Assembly: GCA_017881795.1 (NCBI GenBank)
Contig: JADGQM010000008.1
Location: 1-33,611, forward strand
Source: Syntrophobacteraceae bacterium
GTDB lineage: Bacteria > Desulfobacterota > Syntrophobacteria > Syntrophobacterales > Syntrophobacteraceae
Direction of reading: 5' to 3'
Length of the DNA stretch: 33,611 nt
Shown: positions 6,949 to 14,994 of the stretch, in pieces
Layout: each line of letters starts with the position of its first letter
How positions within the stretch are numbered: the first letter of the stretch is position 1
The notes under the pieces: model-generated
The model's database searches: none
Seen by the model: only the letters and a program-made list of their open reading frames with translations
Told to the model about the DNA's origin: nothing
Program-made: the position numbers and the translations under genes

Positions 6949-8415
6949 ATGCCTAGTGTAATCACGGTTATGGATCCGGTCACACGGATTGAAGGACACA
7001 TGAAAGTAGAGGTGACCATTAATCAGGTCAACGGCGTTACACAAGTTGTCGATGCCAAGTGCACTGGGACCCTGTTCAGGGGCTTCGAGAAGATCTTGAC
7101 GGGAAGAGACCCAGAAGACGCAGTGTATATTACGGAAAGGATATGCGGAGTTTGCCCCGTTTCCCACGGCATGGCGGCCACTCTTGCGACTGAAGCTGCG
7201 GCAGGAATGACAGCTCCCACCAATGGAAGAATCATACGAAACCTCGTCCTTGGATCAAACTATATTCAGTCCCACCTCCTGCACTTCTATCTGCTGGCGG
7301 CAGTGGACTATGTCAAGGCTCCGAACTCTGCCCCCTGGACCCCGGCGTGGAACCCGACGGACGCTACAAACGGGCAGGGTCTGGATTTCCGCTCGGACCC
7401 GACGCTGGACGCCGTTGGGGGCCACATTCCCAAAGCTGTCGCGTTGCGTCGGACCGCCCATCAGATGGGGGCCATCTTCGGCGGGAAACTCCCCGCGCCG
7501 GCCAATTTCCTTGCAGGAGGATCCTCTTCGGTGCCGAACTCCTCCCGCATCAGTGCTTTCCGGTCGTATCTGGCAGTACTCCAGCAGTTCATCAACAACG
7601 TCTACATCCCCGACGTAGAGGCGGTGGCCAACATGTACTCCGACTACAAGCAGATTGGGGTTGGGAGCGGGAACCTGCTGTCTTACGGGGTCTTCGACCT
7701 CGATAACGCTGGAACCACGAAGCTCCTCTCTCGCGGGACTTACAGGAGTGGATCTGTTCGGACTCTTGATCTCAGCCGGATCACCGAACAAGTGGCTTAC
7801 TCATGGTACAGCGGCTCCACTGCCCGGCCCCCGGCGAGTGGTGTGACCACTCCGGTGGATCCCGACACAAAGACGAACGCCTACTCATGGCTGAAAGCTC
7901 CCCGGTATAACAATCTCCCCTACGAGGCGGGGCCGCTTGCGCGGATGAAAGTAAGCAACAAATACACTGGCGGGATTTCGGTTATGGACCGTCATCTGGC
8001 GCGCGCCTACGAGGCCAAAGTCGTAGCCGATGCGATGAGCGGATGGCTGACTCAGCTCCAGCAGAACCTGACCGGCAAGGTCTACAACACATACACCAGC
8101 CCCGCGAGCGGAAACGGCATAGGACTTACGGAAGCCCCTCGAGGCGCTCTGGGGCACTGGGTGAGTATCGCCAACGGCAATATCAGCAATTACCAGATCA
8201 TCACACCCACTTGCTGGAACGCTTCTCCCAAGGACGCCAACAATGTAAAAGGCCCCATGGAGCAAGCTCTGATAGGCACTCCCGTAGATGATTCGAACCG
8301 GCCGATCGAGGTGTTGCGGGTCATTCACTCCTTTGACCCGTGCCTTTCATGCGCTGTGCATGTGATGCGCCCCGAAGGAAAGCCCGTCGTGATTCGCGCG
8401 GGTGCCTGCAGGTAG
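6949..8415 (+). CDS. [NiFe] hydrogenase large (catalytic) subunit
   Basis: This 488-residue subunit holds the NiFe active site that splits or forms H2. The L1 motif RIEGHMKVEV is near the start. The four nickel ligands are C66 and C69 in ERICGVCPVSH, and C465 and C468 in DPCLSCAVH. After H471 there is a 17-residue tail (VMRPEGKPVVIRAGACR) that must be removed by the endoprotease encoded at 10004-10504. At 488 residues it is shorter than many group-1 large subunits. It has no signal of its own and should ride out through the Tat pathway with the small subunit. ATG 6949 has GGAGG seven bases upstream, so I prefer it to the in-frame TTG at 6937. hyp genes are not in the window. Confidence 0.96.
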   Translation: MPSVITVMDPVTRIEGHMKVEVTINQVNGVTQVVDAKCTGTLFRGFEKILTGRDPEDAVYITERICGVCPVSHGMAATLATEAAAGMTAPTNGRIIRNLVLGSNYIQSHLLHFYLLAAVDYVKAPNSAPWTPAWNPTDATNGQGLDFRSDPTLDAVGGHIPKAVALRRTAHQMGAIFGGKLPAPANFLAGGSSSVPNSSRISAFRSYLAVLQQFINNVYIPDVEAVANMYSDYKQIGVGSGNLLSYGVFDLDNAGTTKLLSRGTYRSGSVRTLDLSRITEQVAYSWYSGSTARPPASGVTTPVDPDTKTNAYSWLKAPRYNNLPYEAGPLARMKVSNKYTGGISVMDRHLARAYEAKVVADAMSGWLTQLQQNLTGKVYNTYTSPASGNGIGLTEAPRGALGHWVSIANGNISNYQIITPTCWNASPKDANNVKGPMEQALIGTPVDDSNRPIEVLRVIHSFDPCLSCAVHVMRPEGKPVVIRAGACR

Positions 8416-8598
8416 GCGCTGCCTCTCGGCCTTTTCCCGGCGAAGGGCTTGACGCCTTCTCAGCCGCGTGGGGCTCGATCTCTTCTCCTGTTCGGAGGAA
8501 AGATCGAAAGGGAAGGACTCAACCTATTCAGAGAACTGCGGGCAGGTTCAGCCTGTCTCATAAATGCTTCTATTCGGACGGTGTAATAAGGAGAAAAC

Positions 8599-9903
8599 AT
8601 GAAACGAATAAAATGGAGTCTGTTTCTGGCCATGCTAGTGTTCCTGGCTCTCATGCAGGCCTCATTCGCCTTGGCTTCCTCCGGAGATACGGGCTACTCG
8701 GGCATGAGTGGACAAAATTGTGGCGCGTGTCACAGTGGAGGAACCGTTCCAACGGTTACGATATCGGGTCCGACGACCGCAACTGCCGGTTCCGTAAACA
8801 GTTACACCTTCAAGATCACGGGAGGTCCGCTCGCAGCCGGGGCTTGCGATATAGCGGCCTCGGGAGGGTCATTGGGTGCGGGAACGGGTGACACACTGAA
8901 AAACAGTGAAATCTCGGGTGGGCCGACAGCCCCATCTGCCGGGGCGGTGTCTTTTCCGTTTACATGGACCGCTCCCGCCACTGCAGGCACTTACACGCTC
9001 TATGGTTGCGGCCTTTCCACTAATGGGAATGGAAGTAAATCCGGAGATGGTTCAACGGCTATGACGTTTACGGTTACGGTAGCGGGCGCCACTAATGTGA
9101 GTGTGCCAAACGTCGTGGGCGTGACCCAGGCAGCGGCAACCACAGCGATCACGAACGCAAAACTGGTACTCGGGACCGTGACGCAGCAGGCAAGCTCGAC
9201 GGTACCCGCCGGGTCGGTCATAAGCGAGAACCCGGCCGCCGGATCCAGCGTGGCGCAGAACAGCGCGGTAAATCTGACCGTATCCACGGGACGTCCAACG
9301 AACAGCCTTCCTCCCGTGGCGAACGCCGGGCTTGACCTGACGGTTCTTCCCGGCACTTTCAACGTACTGAGCGGGTCCTACTCCAGCGATCCCGACAACG
9401 GCATTGCCTCCTACCTCTGGACACAGACCGCGGGTCCGGCGGTGAAACTATCCGACCCCACGGCGATAGACCCGGTCTTCCAGGCCCCAACGAGTCCGAC
9501 GACGCTTACCTTCACCCTGACAGTGACTGATAATGGCGGGCTGCGGAGTAGCGACACTGTCTCAGTGGTGGTAATGCCTCCGGATGCTCCCCCGCAGCCT
9601 CCTCCAGCCAACCAGCCGCCTGTGGCCAATGCGGGATCCAACCGTACAGTTACGGCCGACTCCAGGGTAACACTCTCAGGGGCTGCGTCCACGGACCCCG
9701 ACGATGGCATCGCCGCCTACCAGTGGCAGCAGGTCTCGGGGACTTCGGTGACCCTGTCGGGAGCAAACACTGTCAACGCCTCCTTCGTCCCACCGGATGT
9801 GGGTTCCTCAGGTGCAACGCTCACTTTCAAGCTCACCGTTACTGATCGGGGGGGCCTGAGCTCCTCCGCAACCGTGAGGATCACCGTGCACGAAGATGAT
9901 TAA
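8599..9903 (+). CDS. Secreted CxxCH protein with PASTA and two PKD-type domains
   Basis: The 434-residue protein has a Sec signal peptide cleaved after about residue 26 (ASFALA). The mature start reads GYSGMSGQNCGACHSGG, with a CxxCH heme motif at 41-45, inside a beta-rich domain to about 160 that resembles the choice-of-anchor V / Reeler-like exported domains. A PASTA domain follows at about 167-231 (VPNVVGVTQAAATTAI). Two PKD-like immunoglobulin folds come next, at about 238-328 and 341-432, each starting PPVANAG. C83 and C137 may form a disulfide. It sits between the hydrogenase and its protease with a good AAGGAG site, so it is probably an electron-transfer or anchoring partner of the hydrogenase. 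No membrane anchor or lipobox is seen, and the heme may lack a methionine ligand. Confidence 0.85.
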   Translation: MKRIKWSLFLAMLVFLALMQASFALASSGDTGYSGMSGQNCGACHSGGTVPTVTISGPTTATAGSVNSYTFKITGGPLAAGACDIAASGGSLGAGTGDTLKNSEISGGPTAPSAGAVSFPFTWTAPATAGTYTLYGCGLSTNGNGSKSGDGSTAMTFTVTVAGATNVSVPNVVGVTQAAATTAITNAKLVLGTVTQQASSTVPAGSVISENPAAGSSVAQNSAVNLTVSTGRPTNSLPPVANAGLDLTVLPGTFNVLSGSYSSDPDNGIASYLWTQTAGPAVKLSDPTAIDPVFQAPTSPTTLTFTLTVTDNGGLRSSDTVSVVVMPPDAPPQPPPANQPPVANAGSNRTVTADSRVTLSGAASTDPDDGIAAYQWQQVSGTSVTLSGANTVNASFVPPDVGSSGATLTFKLTVTDRGGLSSSATVRITVHEDD

Positions 9904-9946
9904 GGGATGGGTGCCGGACTGGGCGTTTGTCCCGCAATCCTGAAAT

Positions 9947-9981
9947 GTGAACGGCCACACAGTCCGAATGTGGCCGTTCAC
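9947..9981 (+). promoter_or_regulatory. Perfect 13-bp hairpin before the hydrogenase protease gene
   Basis: GTGAACGGCCACA at 9947-9959 pairs perfectly with TGTGGCCGTTCAC at 9969-9981 around a nine-base loop, 22 bases before the protease start. No T-run follows. The next bases, CTCC, can pair with the GGGG of the protease ribosome-binding site at 9991-9994. It could lower readthrough or translation of the protease relative to the structural genes, or protect the upstream mRNA end. Confidence 0.55.
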
Positions 9982-10003
9982 CTCCTGAAAGGGGTCTTGC
10001 TTC

Positions 10004-10504
10004 TTGAAGAAAGTTCTGGTTCTCGGAATAGGAAACCTCCTGCTCTGTGATGAAGGCGTTGGCGTACATGCGGCCCAGGCCTTGATGCGCTCGGAGGTCC
10101 CGGAAGGGGTGACCGTCCTGGACATCGGAACGGCAATTATCGATGCGATGCCCGACCTCGAAGAGGCCGATTTCGTGATCGTAATCGACGCGGTAAAAGC
10201 CGACGGAGCCCCCGGGACGGTCTACCGCGTCCCCTTCGGCGACATGGTGCAAACCGAGTGCATCGCCTCGATGCACGGGTTCGACCTATCGCGGGTGCTC
10301 GCGCATGCCGGGCGGGAGGCCATGCCCGAAGTGCTGGTAATTGGAGTGGAACCGGGCGTGATCGACTGGTCGGTCGAGCTTTCTCCCGAAGTGCAAAAGG
10401 CCCTGCCGACTGTCCTCGATCAGGTTGGGAAGGAAATTGAGCTTTTCCAAAGCAGAACATGGCCGGGCAACTTGCCCGGAGAGCAGGACCACACCACCGC
10501 TTGA
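10004..10504 (+). CDS. Hydrogenase maturation endoprotease (HyaD/HybD family)
   Basis: The 166-residue protein cuts the C-terminal tail off the nickel-loaded large subunit, letting it fold shut and pair with the small subunit. It starts with the family motif LGIGNLLLCDEGVGVHAAQAL. The three nickel-sensing residues of HybD are matched by E17, D62 (VIDAVKAD) and H91 (SMHGFDL). The length is typical of the family. Translation seems to start at the TTG at 10004, with GAAAGGGG about nine bases upstream; no ATG fits better. It is the last gene of the hydrogenase operon, and its presence implies that the large subunit is processed. Acts in the cytoplasm before Tat export. Confidence 0.93.
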   Translation: MKKVLVLGIGNLLLCDEGVGVHAAQALMRSEVPEGVTVLDIGTAIIDAMPDLEEADFVIVIDAVKADGAPGTVYRVPFGDMVQTECIASMHGFDLSRVLAHAGREAMPEVLVIGVEPGVIDWSVELSPEVQKALPTVLDQVGKEIELFQSRTWPGNLPGEQDHTTA

Positions 10505-10520
10505 AAAGCGCTTCTTGTAC

Positions 10521-10560
10521 GCAGGCATCGGCTCCCGGAAACCTTGGAGTCGATGCCTGC
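10521..10560 (+). terminator. Strong hairpin after the hydrogenase operon
   Basis: GCAGGCATCG at 10521-10530 pairs with CGATGCCTGC at 10551-10560, and the stem extends inward by five more pairs (GCTCC with GGAGT). It begins 17 bases after the protease stop codon. There is no T-run directly after it, so it may act as an mRNA 3' stabiliser or a terminator of the non-canonical type. Confidence 0.5.
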
Positions 10561-10659
10561 AGATCATCTACGGCAGCGGCATTTCGTGTTTGGCGAATTT
10601 TTAAATACTATCTAGCCGTTTTGTCTCTCCTCTGTACGTAACAAAATAAAAGAAATTTT

Positions 10660-10676
10660 AAAGATTGTTAATCTTT
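10660..10676. promoter_or_regulatory. Palindromic candidate operator upstream of the two-component operon
   Basis: AAAGATT-GTT-AATCTTT is a perfect 7-bp inverted repeat 139 bases before the regulator start. Read on the minus strand it begins AAAGATTAACAAT, identical to 13 bases upstream of the hydrogenase operon at 5756-5768. Autoregulation plus hydrogenase control by the regulator encoded downstream is the simplest idea. Confidence 0.4.
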
Positions 10677-10814
10677 GCTCCAGGCAGGCGGCTCTTCCTG
10701 TGCGGTTGACTTAAGGATCGGGAAGGGTTCTAAAAGTCATGGTGGAGCAAGGGAATGGCAGGATCTTTGCCCACGTCGGTCTCAAGCTGGCCTTTGATCA
10801 CGAGAGCAACTCCG

Positions 10815-11522
10815 ATGTCAGGGAACCCATCAACCCGCATCTTGATTGTGGAGGACGAGGAACCCATCGCAGGTTTTATCCGCCAGGGCCTCATGGAGGC
10901 AGGATTCGTGGTGGATATTGCGGGTGATGGCCTTCGTGGCTTTGAGCTCGCAAAGAGCGAACCCTACAACATCTTGATTCTCGACATAATGCTTCCTGGA
11001 ATAGACGGTCTGGAACTATTGCGGCGTCTTCGATCGACGGGGATGAATACACACGTTTTGATTCTTAGCGCCAAGGGGAGTGTCAGTGACCGTGTCACCG
11101 GCCTTCAGTTAGGGGCAGATGATTATCTAACCAAGCCCTTCGCCTTTGCAGAGCTCCTTGCGCGGATCCAATCTCTGTTGCGTCGGGATCGTGGGGCTCA
11201 GGAACCTTTGAGCCTTGTCGTATCCGATCTCATCCTGGACCTTTTGAACCGTAAAGCATTTCGGGGTGGAGAAGAAATTGACCTACAGCCTCAAGAGTAT
11301 AGCCTCCTGAAATATCTTATGGTTAATCGTGGCCGGGTCGTTACGCGCACCCAGATTTTGCAACATGTCTGGGGCTATAACTTCCACCCTTCGACAAATC
11401 TTGTCGAGGTTCATGTGTGCCGATTGAGGGAGAAGATCGAACGCTCTGACAAGCCGAAACTGCTGAGGACGATCCGTGGTGCGGGTTACATGCTGAATGA
11501 CGATGTTCAAATATCTGAATAG
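10815..11522 (+). CDS. OmpR-family DNA-binding response regulator
   Basis: The 235-residue protein has a receiver domain (1-120) and a winged-helix DNA-binding domain (about 130-230). Receiver residues are E13/D14 in IVEDEE, the phospho-acceptor D57 in LILDIMLPG, S85 and K107 in TKPF. The output domain shows the OmpR pattern, with LTPQEYSLL-like LQPQEYSLLKYLMVNRGRVVTRTQIL and VEVHVCRLREKI. It overlaps the kinase gene by 26 bases, so the pair is co-translated. I chose ATG 10815, which places the receiver as in relatives; an ATG at 10755 with GGAG upstream is possible and adds 20 residues. A frameshifted paralog lies on the other side of the hydrogenase operon. Control of the hydrogenase is inferred from position and the shared 13-nt motif. 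Confidence 0.93.
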   Translation: MSGNPSTRILIVEDEEPIAGFIRQGLMEAGFVVDIAGDGLRGFELAKSEPYNILILDIMLPGIDGLELLRRLRSTGMNTHVLILSAKGSVSDRVTGLQLGADDYLTKPFAFAELLARIQSLLRRDRGAQEPLSLVVSDLILDLLNRKAFRGGEEIDLQPQEYSLLKYLMVNRGRVVTRTQILQHVWGYNFHPSTNLVEVHVCRLREKIERSDKPKLLRTIRGAGYMLNDDVQISE

Positions 11523-12897
11523 CCTATCGGGCCGCTTGATATTCTGGTACGCGGGGGTTTTCGCCCTCTGTTTTGTGGCCGTGTTTGTGGGTTTTTATCC
11601 CGCCATACACAGTGCCATACACCTCTGGACCGACAGGGAACTTAAAGCAGAAGCTAATGAGTTCAGGGAGGTCTACGCCAAATCGGGGGTATCAGGACTC
11701 ACTGAACTGCTGAGGCAAGAGGAGAGAGAAGAAAAGGGACGTCTTCTTGCCCGCATCATCGACGAGACGAATCGGATTATTTTCGAGATAGCCCCTGGGC
11801 AATTGGCCCAGGTGCACGTGGATGACAAGCTCATGGAGAAGGCCCGTTCGGGTCTGGAAGTCGGGGAAACGATCGATTTGCCGGACGCTTATGATATGTG
11901 TGTCCTCTACACACCCGTTCAAGACGACCTGATCGTTCAGATTGGATTGACCCTCCAGGAACATGAGCTATGGATGAAAAAACTCTCCGAGGGTGTCTTG
12001 ACAGCGGCGCTCGTGGCTCTCCTCTTGTCGGTAATTGCCGGCGGGTTTCTGGTGCGCCGAACGCTCTCTCCCCTTCAGAGGATGGCTCAGACCGCATCGG
12101 AAATTTCCGGCCGCTCTTTGGGACAGCGCATGCCTGTCTCAGGACGCGGCGATGAAGTGGACCAACTCGCTTTAGCCTTCAACAAAATGCTCGAGCGCAT
12201 TGACAGGCTCGTCCAGGGTCTTCGTCACGTGACGGACACTCTCGCGCATGATCTCAGAACGCCTATCACTGGAATCCGGGGCATCGCTGAAATAACCCTG
12301 CGCGTTCCACGTGAACCCGAGGCTTACAGAATGACACTCCATCGGATTATTGAACAGTTGGACCGGCTTTCCAGCCAATTCACCGCTATTCTGGATGTGT
12401 CCGAAGCTGAAGCCGGGGTTCTGGCGCTACAGTATGAAAAAGTCTCCTTAGACGATTTGGCGAGGGACGTGCTGGAGACCTTCCAACCCGTTGCTCTGGA
12501 CAAGGCAGTCCGGCTGGAAGGGGCGATCACCCCCGGGATGATCATAACAGGAGATAGAGGGCGCCTTTTTCAAGCCCTGGCCAACCTGCTGGACAATGCA
12601 CTTAAGTATACAGCCGCCGGATGCCGGGTTCGATTGTCAATCGAACCGGATCGCCGCGGCGCGGGGACGATAGTCTCTGTGGCTGATGGCGGGGTTGGAA
12701 TTGCAGAGGAAGACCTTCCCCACATCTTCGAACGCTATTATCGAGGGGACGAAAACCGTTCTGGTCCAGGGGCCGGCTTGGGATTACCTCTTGTGCAAGG
12801 GGTCGTCGAAGCTCACGGCGGGAAGGTGACAGTCGAGAGTGAGCTCGGGAAGGGCTCCACGTTCCGAGTGCTCCTCCCACGGGACATGAAGCCTTGA
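11497..12897 (+). CDS. Membrane sensor histidine kinase (HAMP, HisKA, HATPase)
   Basis: The 466-residue kinase has a first membrane helix at about 12-36, an extracytoplasmic sensor segment of about 125 residues, a second helix at about 165-185, and a HAMP region at about 185-240. The phosphorylation site is H251 in TLAHDLRTPITGIRG. The ATP-binding domain has the N-box NLLDNALKY, the G1 box VADGGVGIAEEDLPHIF and the G2 box GAGLGLPLV. The architecture is that of the CusS/heavy-metal-type kinases, but the sensor segment has no metal-binding cluster I can see. It is the cognate kinase of the overlapping regulator gene. The signal is unknown. An in-frame ATG at 11503 is an alternative start. Confidence 0.93.
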   Translation: MTMFKYLNSLSGRLIFWYAGVFALCFVAVFVGFYPAIHSAIHLWTDRELKAEANEFREVYAKSGVSGLTELLRQEEREEKGRLLARIIDETNRIIFEIAPGQLAQVHVDDKLMEKARSGLEVGETIDLPDAYDMCVLYTPVQDDLIVQIGLTLQEHELWMKKLSEGVLTAALVALLLSVIAGGFLVRRTLSPLQRMAQTASEISGRSLGQRMPVSGRGDEVDQLALAFNKMLERIDRLVQGLRHVTDTLAHDLRTPITGIRGIAEITLRVPREPEAYRMTLHRIIEQLDRLSSQFTAILDVSEAEAGVLALQYEKVSLDDLARDVLETFQPVALDKAVRLEGAITPGMIITGDRGRLFQALANLLDNALKYTAAGCRVRLSIEPDRRGAGTIVSVADGGVGIAEEDLPHIFERYYRGDENRSGPGAGLGLPLVQGVVEAHGGKVTVESELGKGSTFRVLLPRDMKP

Positions 12898-13074
12898 GGC
12901 CATCTGGGGCGTTGGGGGATGCACTCTCCTTTCAAGAACCAAAGAATCTTCCCACGGTCGCTAAGCGTCTTCTTGGACACGGTAGACACAGATAGAAGGT
13001 GACTGGCGTAAGGGGCCTCTGCCCACGAGATCCGTATTTAGGGGGAAAGGCGTTGGACGACAGGTGGCCGCACC

Positions 13075-13869
13075 TCAAATTACGCCCCTAAGCTTCAGCC
13101 ACGCCAGACCCAGATATTCGTACACGGCTCTGGTGGTTTTAGCCAGAGCACCCGGTTCGGGGAACACCGAATCCGGGCTAAAGGTGTCTGTATCTCGAAC
13201 CAGGTAATCAGTAGGAGCAGGGAGAGGGTGCATCCCATAACTTTCAAACAACCTCATCGAGCGGAACATGTGAGATGCTGACGTGACGAGGACAAAAGTA
13301 TCGTTCTGAACCAGAGGTCTTAGCAACCGCGCCTCATCCTCAGTATCTCTGGATTGGTCCTCCAAAATAATATCCTGGTGGGAAACCCCCATAGCTAGCG
13401 CGACATTGGACATGACTTCGGCGTCAGAGACCGAGCTATCTACTCGTCCCCCGGAGACAATGAGCTTGCTTCCAGGGTTCTGCCTGTAGAGCAGCACACC
13501 CTCTACCAGGCGGACCATGGTGGAATGATCAAGTTGGCTTGACAGAGGAATGTTGGGGTCTGCCGAGTGTCCTCCACCCAGGACTACGATCCATTTAACC
13601 GGCGTTTCATGGGATCGGACTTGAAGTTCGTCGGTTGCAGCAAGGCTAAATGGTCGATAGCTCCGCTCTAATCCTCTCAGAAAATCGTCTGAGAAACGAT
13701 CATAGCTGAGCAGGAGCAGCAGGACCGTCCCGACTGTGGTCACGATCCTCCCGCTCTTATGCTTCTTCGTGAACCAGAGCAGGAACAGTCCCACCAATAG
13801 GATCTCAAGGCAAAGCGGCAGCGGGAAAAACAAACGGGAAACGATTTTTTTAAGTATGAAAGCGTCCAT
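13075..13869 (-). CDS. elyC: ElyC-like envelope biogenesis factor (DUF218/YdcF family)
   Basis: The 264-residue protein closely follows E. coli ElyC in length and layout. It has two N-terminal membrane helices (LFFPLPLCLEILLVGLFLLWF and IVTTVGTVLLLLLSY), then a periplasmic DUF218 domain with WIVVLGGGHSADPN, GSKLIVSGGR, DTEDEA, FVLVTSASHMFRSM and PLPAPTDY. In E. coli ElyC affects peptidoglycan assembly and lipid-carrier use; its chemistry is not established. It is a lone minus-strand gene between two plus-strand blocks. About 170 bases separate its end from the kinase end (convergent). Confidence 0.88.
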   Translation of the reverse strand: MDAFILKKIVSRLFFPLPLCLEILLVGLFLLWFTKKHKSGRIVTTVGTVLLLLLSYDRFSDDFLRGLERSYRPFSLAATDELQVRSHETPVKWIVVLGGGHSADPNIPLSSQLDHSTMVRLVEGVLLYRQNPGSKLIVSGGRVDSSVSDAEVMSNVALAMGVSHQDIILEDQSRDTEDEARLLRPLVQNDTFVLVTSASHMFRSMRLFESYGMHPLPAPTDYLVRDTDTFSPDSVFPEPGALAKTTRAVYEYLGLAWLKLRGVI

Positions 13870-14061
13870 TTGCGGTGATTTGTCCCGTCTGGTAACGTAT
13901 CAAATCTGGTTTTTCCAGGAGTAGAAAGTTCCTGAAGATTCCCAATGCCCGGAGTCGTCTTCTTCAAACCGCCCTCTGGTATCCCCAGAGGAAGCAAACA
14001 AGGGCGACCCATTCTCCATAATGAACTTAGCGCCCTGTGGGCGAACTTTAATCAACAACTC

Positions 14062-14127
14062 ACCACGAAGAACACGAAGGAATGCTTTCGCAATAATCTC
14101 TGTGCTTTTCTTCGTGTTCTTCGTGGT
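14062..14127. repeat. CACGAAG-type inverted repeat (copy 1)
   Basis: ACCACGAAGAACACGAAG at 14062-14079 is matched exactly in reverse by 14110-14127, with a 30-base spacer. The arms are built of short CACGAAG units. A second, imperfect copy of the same design lies at 21517-21596. The arms would form an 18-bp stem in RNA. Confidence 0.75.
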
Positions 14128-14175
14128 CAAAATTATGCAAATTCCTATCCTATTAAATTATAGCATCAACTGTTG

Positions 14176-14320
14176 ATGGAAGGTGCGGTAAATTATCTCG
14201 AGAAATTGGAGCCGGACGAACCGGTTCATCGAGTTGCTTGAAAAGGACAAACGCAAACCACCATCGTTTGAGCTCAGAGACTACGGTACGGAGACTAACC
14301 CTGGCGAAGACCAGGCATAA
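14176..14320 (+). pseudogene. Possible short gene remnant
   Basis: An ATG at 14176 opens MEGAVNYLEKLEPDEPVHRVA before a stop. An overlapping frame then reads NRFIELLEKDKRKPPSFELR, followed by DYGTETNPGEDQA and a TAA at 14318. Both pieces look protein-like and could be one small gene broken by a frameshift near 14220. There is no family match I recognise, and the second frame has no proper start codon. Confidence 0.22.
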
Positions 14321-14480
14321 TGTGCTAAGTATCTATGGTCGAAATGGTCAATTGGCTTTCCGGTCGCCTGTCGTGATCAAGGAGGAGCCTCTAAGAGGCA
14401 ACTTCTTGAGGTTTTTGGTTTGCCTGGCCTTACCGAATCCAAAACTTGCAGGTGACATAGGGTAACCCGGGGAGGAGAAG

Positions 14481-14924
14481 ATGGCGCATTTGCTGAAGAC
14501 GTTTCCTGTGATCGTCGAGATAGCCATAGCATGGGGAGAGATGGACGCTCTCAAACATGTTAACAACGTTGTGTATTTCCGCTATTTTGAAAATGCCCGA
14601 GTTGCCTATTTTGATAAGATGAAGTTCTGGGATTTTATGGACCGAACTGGAATTGGACCTATCCTTGCCTCAACACAATGCACATTCAAGGCGCCTTTGA
14701 CGTTTCCTGACACGGTCCTGGTGGGAACAAGGACTTCAGAAATCAAAGCAGATCGCTTTGTTATGGAATATTGTGCAGTCAGCCAACGTCTCCAGAAAAT
14801 TGCAGCGGAGGGTGAAGCCGTTTTGGTGATATACAATTACCGGAAGAATGAGAAGACAACATTGCCTGAAGAGCTGAGAAGGTATATTTCGGATCTCGAG
14901 AGTTCCGTTACAGAAAGCGGATAG
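14481..14924 (+). CDS. Acyl-CoA thioesterase (4-hydroxybenzoyl-CoA thioesterase / YbgC family)
   Basis: The 147-residue hotdog-fold enzyme should hydrolyse acyl-CoA thioesters in the cytoplasm. The family motif is WGEMDALKHVNNVVYFRYFENAR at about 18-40, with D22 as the expected catalytic acid and H26/N28 next to it. Strands such as CTFKAPLTFPDTVLVG and FVMEYCAV follow the family order. The length is typical. GGAGGAGAAG precedes ATG 14481. It is followed 70 bases later by the S51-like gene and then lspA, and could be cotranscribed with them. The substrate cannot be told. Confidence 0.9.
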   Translation: MAHLLKTFPVIVEIAIAWGEMDALKHVNNVVYFRYFENARVAYFDKMKFWDFMDRTGIGPILASTQCTFKAPLTFPDTVLVGTRTSEIKADRFVMEYCAVSQRLQKIAAEGEAVLVIYNYRKNEKTTLPEELRRYISDLESSVTESG

Positions 14925-14994
14925 CTCAGGATGCTGAAATTCGGGTTTCGGCTGCCTGATTGTGAGCGGCGAGTCTAATAGGGATGATAGATTA

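Larger units (their letters stand above)
13870..14480. other. Intergenic region with an inverted repeat and a gene remnant
   Basis: This 611-base stretch separates the divergent elyC and thioesterase genes. It holds the CACGAAG-type inverted repeat at 14062-14127 and a possible protein remnant at 14176-14320, each listed separately. Nothing else with coding or RNA-gene character is seen. Confidence 0.5.
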
